Positions 45,720 through 54,837 of a stretch of DNA of 64,000 bases are shown here, piece after piece (the stretch's first letter is position 1; the number at the start of each line of letters is the position of its first letter). Where the stretch lies: contig JAUHWT010000012.1 in assembly GCA_030427145.1 (NCBI GenBank), forward strand, positions 101,277 through 165,276. The letters are read 5' to 3'. The position numbers and the translations under genes are program-made. The DNA comes from Alphaproteobacteria bacterium (GTDB lineage Bacteria; Pseudomonadota; Alphaproteobacteria; Rhodobacterales; Rhodobacteraceae). The notes under the pieces are model-generated. The model saw only the letters and a list, made by a program, of their open reading frames with translations, was not told where the DNA came from and did not search any database.

Positions 45720-48038
45720 ATGCCCGGTGCTTCCGCTCCACTGCTCGATGAACCCAGGTCCGGTAGGCTGACGATCCAGTACGCGCCGAACACCGAAGGC
45801 GATGTTACCGAAAATCCGCCCCGCTTCACATGGCTTCCGGTGATTGAGGACGAGGCGCTGTATACACTGCGCGTGTCTACTGATCCGAAGTTCAAGCCAA
45901 AGAATACCCAGGTTTTCTCTTCCATTCCGCTGAATTTTTTTACGCCTGACACCACGTTCGCTCCCGGGGAATACTTCTGGTCCTATGCCGTCTGTAGCGA
46001 TGATGGAAAACCGGCGTCGACCTGGAGTTCGACCCGCAGTTTCACGATCGAAGACGGCCTGCCTGAAACGCCGCTACCGTCCCGCGAAGAGAGGTTTCAG
46101 TCATCTCCATCGTCGCATCCTAGGCTTTGGCTTTCGAAGGATCGACTGGCGGAGTTTCGGAAGGCGGTGAAGGCCGATCCCGGGCACTGCACCTGGTCAA
46201 ATTTCTACGAGAAATCGGTGCTGCCTTGGATGGACCGCGAATTTATGCGTGAACCCGCCGGTTATCCAAACCACCAGCGAACAGCGCCAATTTGGCGTCA
46301 GACATATATCGATCTTCAGGAGGTCATGTATGCCATCCGTCATCTGGCAATAGGCGGACAGGTTACCGGCGACCAGGCAATGCTCGACCGTGCAAAGGAA
46401 TGGCTGCTGGAGGCGGCCTCCTGGGATCCTATGGGCGTAACGTCCAGAGCCTACACCGATGAATGGGCCTATCGCGTGACCAATGCTTTGGCCTGGGGTT
46501 ATGACTGGCTTTACGATCAGATGTCTGAAGACGAAAGGGTGTCTGTTCGCAAGGCCTTGCTCGAGCGGACCCGTGACATTGCCGAACACGCGATCATCAA
46601 TGCCAAAATTCACCTTTTCCCGTACGACAGCCACGCGGTCCGCTCTGTTTCATTGACACTGATCCCCGCCTGCATCGCGCTGCTCGGTGATGAGGAAAAT
46701 GATGAAGCCCGTGACTGGCTGAATTACTGCATCGAGTTTCTCTCGACCGTGTATTCACCATGGGGTGACAGTGATGGAGGCTGGGCGGAAGGCACGAACT
46801 ATTGGATGATGGGCATGGCCTATCTGATTGAGGCGGCCAACCGGTTAAAGTCCTTCACCGGTATTGACCTCTACCGACGTCCATTCTTCCGGAATACCGG
46901 TGATTTCCCGCTTTTCTGCAAGGCGCCGAATACCCGCCGTGCGACCTTCGGTGATGACAGCACCCAGGGCGATTTGCCCTGTATCAAAACTGGTATCAAT
47001 TTGCGGCAGTATGCCGGTGTGACCGGAAACGGGGCTTACCAATGGTATCATGAGGAGCTGGCCCGCCTGAATCCGGGCACGGAGGGGGCGTTTTACAACT
47101 GGGGCTGGTGGGATACCAATTTCGATGAGCTCACATACCTGACCGATTTCCCTGAGGTCGAAGCCAGCGATCCGCCATCGGGAATGCGGCATTTCAAGGG
47201 CATAGGCTGGGTCGGTATCCAGCACGAAATGGCTGATCCGGATCAGCACATTCAGTTCGTTTTCAAGTCCTCGCGTTTTGGTTCGATCAGTCACAGTCAT
47301 GGCGATCAGAACGCCTTCTGCATGTCGGCATATGGCGAGGATATGGCAATTCAGTCAGGGTATTATGTCGCGTTCAATTCGACCATGCATCGAAACTGGC
47401 GGCGTCAGACCCGTTCGAAAAACGCCATCCTGATTAATGGTAAAGGTCAGTACGCCGAGAAGGATAAGGCCAGGGCGATGGCGGCCACCGGTCGTATTCT
47501 CGCGGCCGAGGAACATGACGATCACATGTACATCCGGGGCGATGCGACCGCGGCCTACCAGTCGCTTTCGCCTGAAGTGACGTTGGTCGGGCGCGAAATC
47601 TATTTCGTGCGCGGTAGCTATTTCGTCATCGTCGACAAGGTGGACGCAAGCGAACCTGTGACCGTGGACTGGCTTTTGCACGCGAACCAGCCTTACCAGC
47701 TTGGCAAGACGTCGTTCAGGAATACCGGTGAACGCGCGGGATTTTATGGTCAGGTGGTATGGTCGGAGGCCGGAAAGCCTGAGCTGACACAGATAACCGG
47801 CTTTCCGGATGTGGACCCCTCGGAATTTGAGGGCCTTCCGGAGAGCACGTGTCTGCACGCAAAATATCCTGCTGCAACACGACATCGCATCGCAACTTTG
47901 CTGGTCCCGTACCGGCTGGCGGAGCCGAAACGAATTTTCAACTTTATGGACGACCAGGGCTACGATGCCGACCTTTATTTCACCGATGCGGACGAGAACA
48001 CGTTCAAGGTGGTGATGAAGAAGCTGGCGAACACCTGA
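45720..48038 (+). CDS. exotype oligoalginate lyase, PL15 family (DUF4962/heparinase II/III fold)
   Basis: The 772-residue product (no signal peptide, hence cytoplasmic) has an N-terminal beta domain, an alpha-helical toroid and a C-terminal heparinase II/III-like beta-sandwich. Its length is close to the roughly 776 residues I recall for Atu3025 of Agrobacterium. YDSHAVRS holds a His-x-x-Arg pair (His305, Arg308) and WAEGTNYW a tyrosine (Tyr361), placed like the His311/Arg314/Tyr365 site I recall for Atu3025. It would release 4-deoxy-L-erythro-5-hexoseulose uronate (DEH) units from imported oligosaccharides. The ATG at 45720 is preferred to a GTG at 45663. A heparin-type substrate cannot be excluded. 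Confidence 0.82.
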   Translation: MPGASAPLLDEPRSGRLTIQYAPNTEGDVTENPPRFTWLPVIEDEALYTLRVSTDPKFKPKNTQVFSSIPLNFFTPDTTFAPGEYFWSYAVCSDDGKPASTWSSTRSFTIEDGLPETPLPSREERFQSSPSSHPRLWLSKDRLAEFRKAVKADPGHCTWSNFYEKSVLPWMDREFMREPAGYPNHQRTAPIWRQTYIDLQEVMYAIRHLAIGGQVTGDQAMLDRAKEWLLEAASWDPMGVTSRAYTDEWAYRVTNALAWGYDWLYDQMSEDERVSVRKALLERTRDIAEHAIINAKIHLFPYDSHAVRSVSLTLIPACIALLGDEENDEARDWLNYCIEFLSTVYSPWGDSDGGWAEGTNYWMMGMAYLIEAANRLKSFTGIDLYRRPFFRNTGDFPLFCKAPNTRRATFGDDSTQGDLPCIKTGINLRQYAGVTGNGAYQWYHEELARLNPGTEGAFYNWGWWDTNFDELTYLTDFPEVEASDPPSGMRHFKGIGWVGIQHEMADPDQHIQFVFKSSRFGSISHSHGDQNAFCMSAYGEDMAIQSGYYVAFNSTMHRNWRRQTRSKNAILINGKGQYAEKDKARAMAATGRILAAEEHDDHMYIRGDATAAYQSLSPEVTLVGREIYFVRGSYFVIVDKVDASEPVTVDWLLHANQPYQLGKTSFRNTGERAGFYGQVVWSEAGKPELTQITGFPDVDPSEFEGLPESTCLHAKYPAATRHRIATLLVPYRLAEPKRIFNFMDDQGYDADLYFTDADENTFKVVMKKLANT

Positions 48039-48088
48039 CTATTGGCGGAGGCCCGTGCCTCGAAGCCTCGCGACATGCGGAGAACAAA

Positions 48089-48421
48089 ATGAGCATAAAG
48101 AACTACTTCCCCGGGGCCGAAATTCAGCTTTTCGATGCGGGTGGCGGACTGACCAGAAAGGTGGCCGCATATAATGACAATCTGATGTGCGTTGAGGCTC
48201 ACTTTGAAAAGGGAACGGTTGCGGCCCTCCACAGTCATCCTCATGAGCAGATCACCTACGTGATTTCCGGCAGGTTTGAGTTCGTTGTAGGGGATGAAAC
48301 CTACATCGTTTCCGCCGGTGACTCTCTCTACAAGCAGCCAAACATCGTGCATGGCGCCACCTGTCTTGAAGCGGGAACGCTGCTCGATCTCTTCACACCA
48401 CATCGCGAAGATTTTCTCTGA
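48089..48421 (+). CDS. kdgF: cupin protein KdgF (unsaturated uronate linearisation)
   Basis: The 110-residue single-domain cupin has the metal-binding motif HSHPHEQITYVISGRFEF and the second cupin box VSAGDSLYKQPNIVHGATC. Its start MSIKNYFPGAEIQLFD is KdgF-like. KdgF speeds conversion of cyclic 4,5-unsaturated uronates to open-chain keto forms for the next enzyme. GGAGA precedes the ATG at 48089. It sits between the PL15 lyase and the two reductase candidates. Confidence 0.85.
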   Translation: MSIKNYFPGAEIQLFDAGGGLTRKVAAYNDNLMCVEAHFEKGTVAALHSHPHEQITYVISGRFEFVVGDETYIVSAGDSLYKQPNIVHGATCLEAGTLLDLFTPHREDFL

Positions 48422-48460
48422 ACCATCAGAACCCAAGAACGACTAAAGGGAGTACACGGC

Positions 48461-49372
48461 ATGACGAAACACGTTATCGGATTTATTGGCCTCGGCCTTA
48501 TGGGCGGAAACATGGTTGAGAACCTGCAAAACAGGGGCTTTGAACTGGTTGTTATGGACCTCAACCAGGACGCCGTAACCGCGGTACTTGACCGTGGCAA
48601 TGCGAAGCAGGCCGGTTCACCGAAAGAGTTGGCGGAAGCGAGCGACATCGTGATGTTGTGTCTTACGACATCGGATGTTGTGGAGAAGGTCGTCTACGGG
48701 GACGAAGGTATCCTGGCCGGCATCCGCGAGGGTTCCGTACTGATCGACTTCGGGACTTCAATTCCCGCTTCAACCCGCAAAATTGGCGCTGACCTGGCCG
48801 CGAAGGGTGCCGGAATGATTGACGCGCCACTGGGTCGCACGCCGGCCCACGCAAAGGACGGCCTTCTGAACATCATGGCCGCAGGTGATACGGAAACGTT
48901 TGAAAAGGTCCGCCCGGTTCTTGAGGAGCAGGGTGAAAATGTCTTCCATCTGGGCGCCCTGGGCGCCGGGCATACGACCAAGCTGATCAACAATTTCATG
49001 GGCATGACCACGGTGTGCACGATGAGCCAGGCTTTCGCGGTCGCGGACCGTGCCGGAGTGGATCGCGCACAGCTCTATGAGATAATGTCGACAGGCCCCT
49101 CGAATTCACCATTTATGACGTTCTGTAAGAACTATGCGGTGGACGGTGTCAGCGACCTCGGTTTCTCCATAAACAATGCCAACAAGGATCTCGGCTATTT
49201 TCTGACGATGGTCGAGGACCTTGGTACCAGAGCGGAGATTGCTGAGGGAACATCCCATAATCTTAACGCCGCGGTGGCTGCGGGCATGGGTGATGGCAAC
49301 GTGCCGGAGATCTTCGACTATTTTCTGAAACTTCAAAGCGAAGCCGCGCAGCCGAACGCCGTCTCCGCCTAA
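48461..49372 (+). CDS. beta-hydroxyacid dehydrogenase family protein (HIBADH/DehR-like)
   Basis: The 303-residue NAD(P)-dependent dehydrogenase has the dinucleotide motif IGFIGLGLMGGNM, a DFGTSIPASTR substrate loop, and the catalytic-lysine helix GAGHTTKLINNFMGM. In the Vibrio splendidus alginate operon a HIBADH-family enzyme (DehR) reduces DEH to 2-keto-3-deoxy-gluconate, so this gene may do the same. Tartronate-semialdehyde reductase is another possibility. Confidence 0.8.
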   Translation: MTKHVIGFIGLGLMGGNMVENLQNRGFELVVMDLNQDAVTAVLDRGNAKQAGSPKELAEASDIVMLCLTTSDVVEKVVYGDEGILAGIREGSVLIDFGTSIPASTRKIGADLAAKGAGMIDAPLGRTPAHAKDGLLNIMAAGDTETFEKVRPVLEEQGENVFHLGALGAGHTTKLINNFMGMTTVCTMSQAFAVADRAGVDRAQLYEIMSTGPSNSPFMTFCKNYAVDGVSDLGFSINNANKDLGYFLTMVEDLGTRAEIAEGTSHNLNAAVAAGMGDGNVPEIFDYFLKLQSEAAQPNAVSA

Positions 49373-49400
49373 CCCGAACAGATAAAAAGGATACCAAACC

Positions 49401-50144
49401 ATGAAGCTTCAGGGAAAAACGGCCATCGTTACGGGCGGCGGTCGCGACATCGGACGCGCCTGTGCAGTAAAGCTGGCCTCCGAAGGGGCGAACGTCGCGA
49501 TCAACTATTTCGCCAGCAGCGCTGGCGCCGAACAAACCGTTGCCGAAATTGAGAAACTCGGCGGTAAGGCAATTGCCGTCCAGGGCGATCTTTCGAAAGC
49601 CGAAGACGTCGCTACTCTGGTGGATGCTACGGTTAAGGAATTTGGTGCCGTGGATGTGCTGGTCAACAATGCCGGAGGTCTCATTTCGCGCAAAACGATC
49701 GCCGAGATGCCGCTGGAACATTGGCAGGCCGTCATGGACCTGAACCTCACCAGCACCTTTTTGCTGGTCAAGGCGTGCCTGCCTCATATGAAATCCGGTG
49801 CGATCGTGAACCTCGCAAGTCAGGCCGGTCGTGATGGTGGTGGTCCGGGTGCCGTTGCATATGCTACTTCGAAGGGCGCCGTGATGACCATGACCCGCGG
49901 TCTCGCTAAGGAGCTTGGCCCGGAAATCCGCGTAAATGCCCTTTGCCCGGGTATGATCGACACTGACTTCCACAACATCCACACGGCCGACGCCGCGCGC
50001 CGCGGGTTTGAGGCTGCAGCAGCCGTGAAGCGCCAGGGTGTTCCCGAGGATGCGGCAAATCTCGTGCTGTTCCTTGCATGCGACGATTCCGCATTCATCA
50101 CCGGTGCAAATGTCGACATCAACGGCGGCGTTTTATTCTCCTGA
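49401..50144 (+). CDS. short-chain dehydrogenase/reductase (candidate DEH reductase)
   Basis: The 247-residue SDR has [16 protein letters not shown] (nucleotide loop), NNAG, and the catalytic Ser-Tyr-Lys set in [25 protein letters not shown]-type DEH reductases are known from Sphingomonas A1 (A1-R) and Agrobacterium (next to its PL15 gene). It lies between the HIBADH-like gene and KDG kinase. Two candidate reductases in a row leave open which acts on DEH. Confidence 0.82.
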   Translation: MKLQGKTAIVTGGGRDIGRACAVKLASEGANVAINYFASSAGAEQTVAEIEKLGGKAIAVQGDLSKAEDVATLVDATVKEFGAVDVLVNNAGGLISRKTIAEMPLEHWQAVMDLNLTSTFLLVKACLPHMKSGAIVNLASQAGRDGGGPGAVAYATSKGAVMTMTRGLAKELGPEIRVNALCPGMIDTDFHNIHTADAARRGFEAAAAVKRQGVPEDAANLVLFLACDDSAFITGANVDINGGVLFS

Positions 50145-50189
50145 GCGGAGAAGTAGTCAACTGCCCAAATTCCTGACGGACGTTTGCAA

Positions 50190-51092
50190 ATGCGCTTTCT
50201 CGCCATTGGTGAATGCATGGCTGAACTTGCCCCAGCGTCGAAACCGGGAGATTATCATCTCGGTTTCGCCGGGGACACGTTCAACACGGCATGGTATCTT
50301 GCACGGGTAGGTCCCGAGGATTGCCGCGTGTCCTATTTTAGCGCAATCGGTCAGGATGAGATTTTCCGGCAAATGCGTGATGCAATATCTGCCGGTGGGA
50401 TCGACACGGAATATCTTCTGGAAGTCGCCGATCAAACGGTCGGTCTTTACCTGATTTCGCTCAATAACGGCGAACGCAGTTTTTCCTATTGGCGTGGGCA
50501 GTCTGCCGCTCGCCATCTGGCCGATGACCCAGGCAGTCTGCGGCGGGCGATGGAAAACAGCGATGTAATATATTTTTCGGGAATAACTCTCGCCATACTG
50601 GAAGAGGCTACCCGGGACACACTATTCGATGCCTTGGGAGCCGCGCGGGCGTCGGGCAAAATGATCGCATTCGACCCCAATCTCCGGCCGGGACTGTGGC
50701 CAAGCCCTGAATGCATGAAAGAGGCGGTCATGCAGGGTGCGGCGGTAAGCGATATATCTCTTCCGTCTTTTGAGGATGAAGCAAGCTGGTTCGGGGATGC
50801 GGACCCTGAGGCCACGGCCGAACGGTATGCCGCGGCAGGCGTCGACACCGTTGTTGTCAAAAATGGCGCCGGACCTGTCCTGTATCGACAAAGCAGTGAA
50901 TGTGGCGTCTGCGAGGTTCCCGAGGTTGCGGACGTTGTGGACACAACTGCTGCTGGAGACAGCTTCAACGCCGGCGTGCTCGCAGGGCTGATGGAAAACA
51001 GATCGCTGTGGGACAGCGTCTCGCTCGGGTGCCGATTGGCTGGAAAGGTTGTGCAGGGCAGGGGAGCCCTTGTTCCTGTAGACCGACCATAG
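50190..51092 (+). CDS. kdgK: 2-keto-3-deoxygluconate kinase (PfkB family)
   Basis: The 300-residue PfkB-family kinase opens FLAIGECMAELAPASKPGDYHLGFAGDTFNTAWYLAR and has the ATP/catalytic motif VDTTAAGDSFNAGVLAG. The FAGDTFNTA segment is typical of KDG kinases. It would phosphorylate KDG to KDPG, to be split by Eda (not in this window) to pyruvate and glyceraldehyde-3-phosphate. It is the last gene of the rightward operon; an in-frame TTG at 50184 is an alternative start. Confidence 0.85.
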   Translation: MRFLAIGECMAELAPASKPGDYHLGFAGDTFNTAWYLARVGPEDCRVSYFSAIGQDEIFRQMRDAISAGGIDTEYLLEVADQTVGLYLISLNNGERSFSYWRGQSAARHLADDPGSLRRAMENSDVIYFSGITLAILEEATRDTLFDALGAARASGKMIAFDPNLRPGLWPSPECMKEAVMQGAAVSDISLPSFEDEASWFGDADPEATAERYAAAGVDTVVVKNGAGPVLYRQSSECGVCEVPEVADVVDTTAAGDSFNAGVLAGLMENRSLWDSVSLGCRLAGKVVQGRGALVPVDRP

Positions 51093-51429
51093 TGGCTCGT
51101 TAGCAACAAGCTAAGCATCAACTTTTCCTGGGTCACTGAACAGTGCCGGGACGGTGAGGATAGGCATGTGTCTGGTCACAGGCCCGCATATTTTTAGTGC
51201 CCGTTAGTTGCAATGGCCGCAGGTCTCACCAACTCCGCCTGGCTGGGCTGGCGCACGACTGGAACGCGCGGAGCGTTTTTCCCCGATTTCTTCCTGTCTC
51301 CGGCAATGCGCGTCCAGTCACCCATGTATCTTCCTGAAGCAGTGACTGGGCTGTTTGGTATCATGTTGGTCGTAGCGGAGCCCAATAGTTCCCACCGCCT
51401 CCGAAAGGCGACGGTCCGATCAAGTTCCT
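51093..51429. other. intergenic region between convergent kdgK and manD
   Basis: No gene is convincing in these 337 bp. Open frames of 63 and 83 codons occur on the two strands but have no recognisable similarity or ribosome-binding site. A short hairpin (TTAGC-AACAA-GCTAA, 51100-51114) follows kdgK and could be a weak terminator. Confidence 0.5.
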
Positions 51430-52656
51430 TCAGTAGTTCCAGAGGGTCCCGTCTTCCAGCCTGACAATAGGGTGGCTTCCGGGCTCATAACTGTACCGCT
51501 CGGCTTCGGCCTCATCGAAATCGACACCAAGACCCGGGGCATCGCTCACGTAGAACATGCCGTTTGTCATTAGGTGCTCGGATGGAAACAACGCGTCGCA
51601 TTCCGGCGTGCCCAGCACAAGGTATTCCTGAACTCCAAAATTGGGAGCCCAGGCGTTCAGATGCGCCTGTGCTGCCATGCATAGAGGTGAATGGCTGGGC
51701 GCACCATGAAACCCTGTCCGGACATGATGCAGGGCGGCGAGATCGACGATGCGTTTCACGTGGGTAATACCGCCCGCGTAGGTCACGGCGACACGGATGA
51801 AGTCGACGAGTTCCTGCTCGATCAGCTTGTTGCACTGCCAAATGGTATTGAACACTTCACCGATCGCAATCGGCACGGTGGAATGCCGGCGGATGAATTT
51901 CAGCGCGTCCTGGTCTTCGGCTGGAGTGGGGTCCTCCAGCCAGTAGAGGTCTGCCGGTTCCACCGATTTGGCGAATTCAGCAGCCTCGCGGGGGGTCAGC
52001 CGGTGATGCACGTCATGCAGGATTTTTAGTTCCGGCCCAAATTTTTCCCGAATTTCCATGAGAGCACCGGGCATGTACCGCATGTATTTTCCGGAGTCCC
52101 AGATCTCGGTGCTCGGGCGTATGCCGGAATAGTCGGTGATGTAGTTACGCATGCCACCCTTTGTTTCTGGAACGGCGTATCCCGCGGTGGGCATCCCCGG
52201 AATGCCGCACTGTACGCGCACGGCTTTGTAACCGTCCTCCACATAACACGCGACTGAGTCCATGAGATCCTCAAGATCGGCGCCGGTGGCATGTGCGTAA
52301 ACCATCGCGCCATCCCGGCTTTTGCCGCCAAAAAGCTGGTAAAGCGGCAGGTCCGCGATCTTTCCTTTGATATCCCAAAGCGCCATGTCGATGGCGCCGT
52401 AAGCTGCCATGGCGATCGGACCCCCGCGGAAATACGCACCGCGATAAAACAGTTGCCAAATATCCTCACTGTTGCGTGGGTCGAGGCCGATCAGGTTGGG
52501 TATCAGGTAGTCGGTGAGATAGCTTGCAGGCAGCGTTTCGCGGTTGTTCAGCGTCGCATCGCCCAGGCCGTAGATCCCCTGATCCGTGTAAATTTTCAGC
52601 GTGACATAGTTCTTTTTCGGCCCGCCAACGAAGACCTTCGCATCGGTGATCTTCAT
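51430..52656 (-). CDS. manD: D-mannonate dehydratase (enolase superfamily, ManD type)
   Basis: The 408-residue product fits ManD/RspA: MKITDAKVFVGGPKKNYVTLKIYTDQGIYGLGDATLNNRE, AIDMALWDIKGK, then metal ligands in DVHHR (Asp), LEDPTP (Glu) and IAIGEVFN (Glu), and TGFHGAPSHSPLCMAAQAH. ManD dehydrates D-mannonate to 2-keto-3-deoxy-D-gluconate, which feeds the kdgK opposite. Some close relatives have little activity, so the substrate is likely but not certain. It overlaps the oxidoreductase upstream by 4 bp (ATGA). Confidence 0.85.
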   Translation of the reverse strand: MKITDAKVFVGGPKKNYVTLKIYTDQGIYGLGDATLNNRETLPASYLTDYLIPNLIGLDPRNSEDIWQLFYRGAYFRGGPIAMAAYGAIDMALWDIKGKIADLPLYQLFGGKSRDGAMVYAHATGADLEDLMDSVACYVEDGYKAVRVQCGIPGMPTAGYAVPETKGGMRNYITDYSGIRPSTEIWDSGKYMRYMPGALMEIREKFGPELKILHDVHHRLTPREAAEFAKSVEPADLYWLEDPTPAEDQDALKFIRRHSTVPIAIGEVFNTIWQCNKLIEQELVDFIRVAVTYAGGITHVKRIVDLAALHHVRTGFHGAPSHSPLCMAAQAHLNAWAPNFGVQEYLVLGTPECDALFPSEHLMTNGMFYVSDAPGLGVDFDEAEAERYSYEPGSHPIVRLEDGTLWNY

Positions 52657-53813
52657 TCCGGCGATCTCCGGGTGAGATGCGTGACATCTGTCCAGTTCCC
52701 GTTGGAGCGGATGATGTCGATGATCTGCTGGTAGAGGCTGCCTTCGAGGAAAGTTGGGTAGGGTTCGACTGTTTCACCCTGAATGTCGCGCACAAACTCC
52801 CGCGCCAAAATATGCCAGCATTTTTCGGTGTCGCCTTCGACGTCGGGGACGGACGTCTTTATGTCTTCCGGGAGCGGTAACGGTTTCCAGTCGCCCGTCC
52901 GCGACCGGTAGTGCAACTGTCCACTACCGTAGTGTCCCTCAATGTAAATTGCGCCCTCGCGCCCGTAAAAGACGATGTGATCCTCGTGAAACCGTGGCAC
53001 CAGGCCTCCGTGCTTAAACAGGACCGAGACCGGTTTGGTTGCGAACGCGCTCCGCAGTTGTGCGAGCACGGTGTAGGACCATTCGACGTTGCTCTCCCCC
53101 CATTTCAGAGAGGGATCGTTGAGGTCAGATGGGATAAAATTTCGCCGCATGGCAAAGTTGTGAACGCCCTCAACAATCGGGGCTTTCTCGAGATCGTCCC
53201 GCACCTCACCCATCACCGACAGGATCTCTTCGCCTACTACCGCGCAGGCAATCGACAAGGTATGGGTGAAGTTGTTATTCAGCCTGCCGCCGCCATCCTC
53301 TTTTCGATGAGACCAGCCGAAAGGAATGTCGCGTTCAAGATTGAAATGGGAGATGCACTCGATCTCGGTTGGCTCTCCAATTGCGCCATCCGCAACCAGC
53401 CGCTTCGCATGCAGAATGCTGGGCGTGTACCGAAAACTGGCTGCGTAGGCGGTTTTCACGCCCCTGGATTTGGACAGCTCGTAGAGTTCCATGGCCGTGT
53501 CGGCGCTGTCGGTCATCGGCTTGTCGCAGAACACATGGCAGCTGGCTGCAATTGCCTGTTTGATCGGCTCATAATGCGCACCACCGGGCGTGGCGATTGA
53601 CACGATACCCGGTCGGCACCGGTCGAGCGCTTCCTGCCAATGCGTGCCGGCAAACGGGATGCCCATCTTTTCAGCCACATCCTCAACAACATGGGTCGTC
53701 CTGCCGACCATACCAACGATTTCCGCGCCAGCTCCCCTGAACGCCTCAGCATGACCCTGCCCGGCAAAACCAGTGCCGGCTATCAGCACCTTCGGAATAT
53801 CACTCACCCGCAT
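52653..53813 (-). CDS. Gfo/Idh/MocA family oxidoreductase
   Basis: The 386-residue protein has an N-terminal Rossmann fold (KVLIAGTGFAGQGHAEAFRGAG), the family segment VSIATPGGAHYEPIKQAI with CDKP (conserved lysine), and a C-terminal alpha/beta domain with HTLSIACAV. It is co-transcribed with manD, whose start overlaps its stop, and both are preceded by the GntR-type operator. I infer that it supplies D-mannonate from D-mannuronate or a related sugar acid; the family also includes dehydrogenases acting on polyols and glycosides, so the substrate is open. Confidence 0.82.
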   Translation of the reverse strand: MRVSDIPKVLIAGTGFAGQGHAEAFRGAGAEIVGMVGRTTHVVEDVAEKMGIPFAGTHWQEALDRCRPGIVSIATPGGAHYEPIKQAIAASCHVFCDKPMTDSADTAMELYELSKSRGVKTAYAASFRYTPSILHAKRLVADGAIGEPTEIECISHFNLERDIPFGWSHRKEDGGGRLNNNFTHTLSIACAVVGEEILSVMGEVRDDLEKAPIVEGVHNFAMRRNFIPSDLNDPSLKWGESNVEWSYTVLAQLRSAFATKPVSVLFKHGGLVPRFHEDHIVFYGREGAIYIEGHYGSGQLHYRSRTGDWKPLPLPEDIKTSVPDVEGDTEKCWHILAREFVRDIQGETVEPYPTFLEGSLYQQIIDIIRSNGNWTDVTHLTRRSPE

Positions 53814-53827
53814 CCTCCATTTATGTT

Positions 53828-53845
53828 ATACTAGTATTCTAGTAT
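53828..53845. promoter_or_regulatory. GntR-type operator upstream of the Gfo/Idh-manD operon
   Basis: ATACTAG-TATT-CTAGTAT is a perfect 7-4-7 inverted repeat 14 bp before the ATG at 53813. It shares ACTAGTATTC(C/T)AGT with the two copies at 40907-40943. Its location just upstream of the start codon fits repression of the leftward operon. Confidence 0.65.
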
Positions 53846-54047
53846 GGATAAGGGAGGTTGGCAACGATCGTCTCCGGGAGGTAATGATCTTGCCGTGCTG
53901 CGTCCGCTGGTCACCCAAACCGAAGCGTTGAGGTACTGGTTATCACGGTAGGTCGATGGCCGGACCCAAATTACGTAATGCGGCTGATGGCTAAAACTCT
54001 CTCTACCCTGAGTTGCCCTAACCTCAGACGAGCGCTACACGGGAACA

Positions 54048-54533
54048 ATGTCGCAATTGTTGATCGTCTTTCATTCCATGACCGGAGGTAGCAGGCAGAT
54101 GGCTGAGGCGGCTGCCGATGCGGCGCGGCCGGAGATATCAACCGTACTGAAGATTGCCGAGGACGCTGGGCCCGCGGATTTGCTCGAGGCAAACGGCTAC
54201 ATATTTTGTGCTCCGGAAAATCTCGCAGCTATCGCGGGCGTCATGAAGGACTTTTTCGACCGTACCTATTACCCGGTGCTCGGGAAAATTGAAGGCAGAC
54301 CGTATGCACAGATGATTTGTGCGGGATCCGACGGCACGAACGCCGCCCGCCAGACAGCGCGCATCGCCCAGGGCTGGCGACTTCGTGAGATTCAGCCGCC
54401 GCTGATCGTTTGTACGCATGCGCAGACACCGGAGGCGATACTTGCCGCCAAGGATATCCCGGAAGAGCAGCTATCCAAATGCAGGGATCTCGGCTCCGCG
54501 ATCGGGGCGGGCATTGGTATGGGGGCGTTTTAG
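54048..54533 (+). CDS. flavodoxin family protein
   Basis: The 161-residue product begins MSQLLIVFHSMTGGSRQMAEAAADAA, the FMN phosphate loop of flavodoxin-like folds, followed by YIFCAPENLAAIAGVMKDFFDRTYY, the second FMN-contact loop. Such proteins are quinone reductases or electron carriers. It stands alone, with 234 bp to the left and 304 bp to the right, so no partner can be named. Confidence 0.75.
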   Translation: MSQLLIVFHSMTGGSRQMAEAAADAARPEISTVLKIAEDAGPADLLEANGYIFCAPENLAAIAGVMKDFFDRTYYPVLGKIEGRPYAQMICAGSDGTNAARQTARIAQGWRLREIQPPLIVCTHAQTPEAILAAKDIPEEQLSKCRDLGSAIGAGIGMGAF

Positions 54534-54837
54534 ATTGCCACGTATCTTGAGTTACCTCAGTCGATATCGGTGGCGGCAATAACAGCGCGGCTCAGATCCG
54601 ACTACTGCCGCAGCGGATAAATGCTTCATAGACTCGGCCTTGGGATTGTTGAGAAGTAGTTGGGAACACCCGTGTCCGATACCCTGATAAAGCGTTTGTC
54701 GGAGACGTGTTACTCGCGCGTGTCGTGGTGAACGGCCGGGGAGCGACGCGGCCCCCAAATTCTGAATCGCAATATTTCAGTTTGACAAATTGAGCCCAAA
54801 TGTCCAAATGCCTACCGCAGGAGGTCACGGTTGCACG
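54534..54837. other. intergenic stretch upstream of the tetR-RND operon
   Basis: No gene is supported in these 304 bp. TTGACA at 54782-54787 could be a -35 box for the TetR operon. TTTGACA and TGTCCAAA (54781-54806) form an imperfect inverted repeat that might be a TetR operator, with weak support. Confidence 0.4.

Noticed and set aside
51194..51464. Small open frames in the kdgK-manD gap
   Set aside because: There is no ribosome-binding site, similarity or codon pattern to support a gene on either strand.
51751..51766. TTTCACGTG half-site of parS in manD
   Set aside because: Only one half of the palindrome is present (followed by GGTAATAC), and it lies far from the origin.
54781..54806. 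TetR operator from TTTGACA and TGTCCAAA
   Set aside because: The arms differ by an inserted base and the spacing is irregular; it was mentioned only as a weak possibility.
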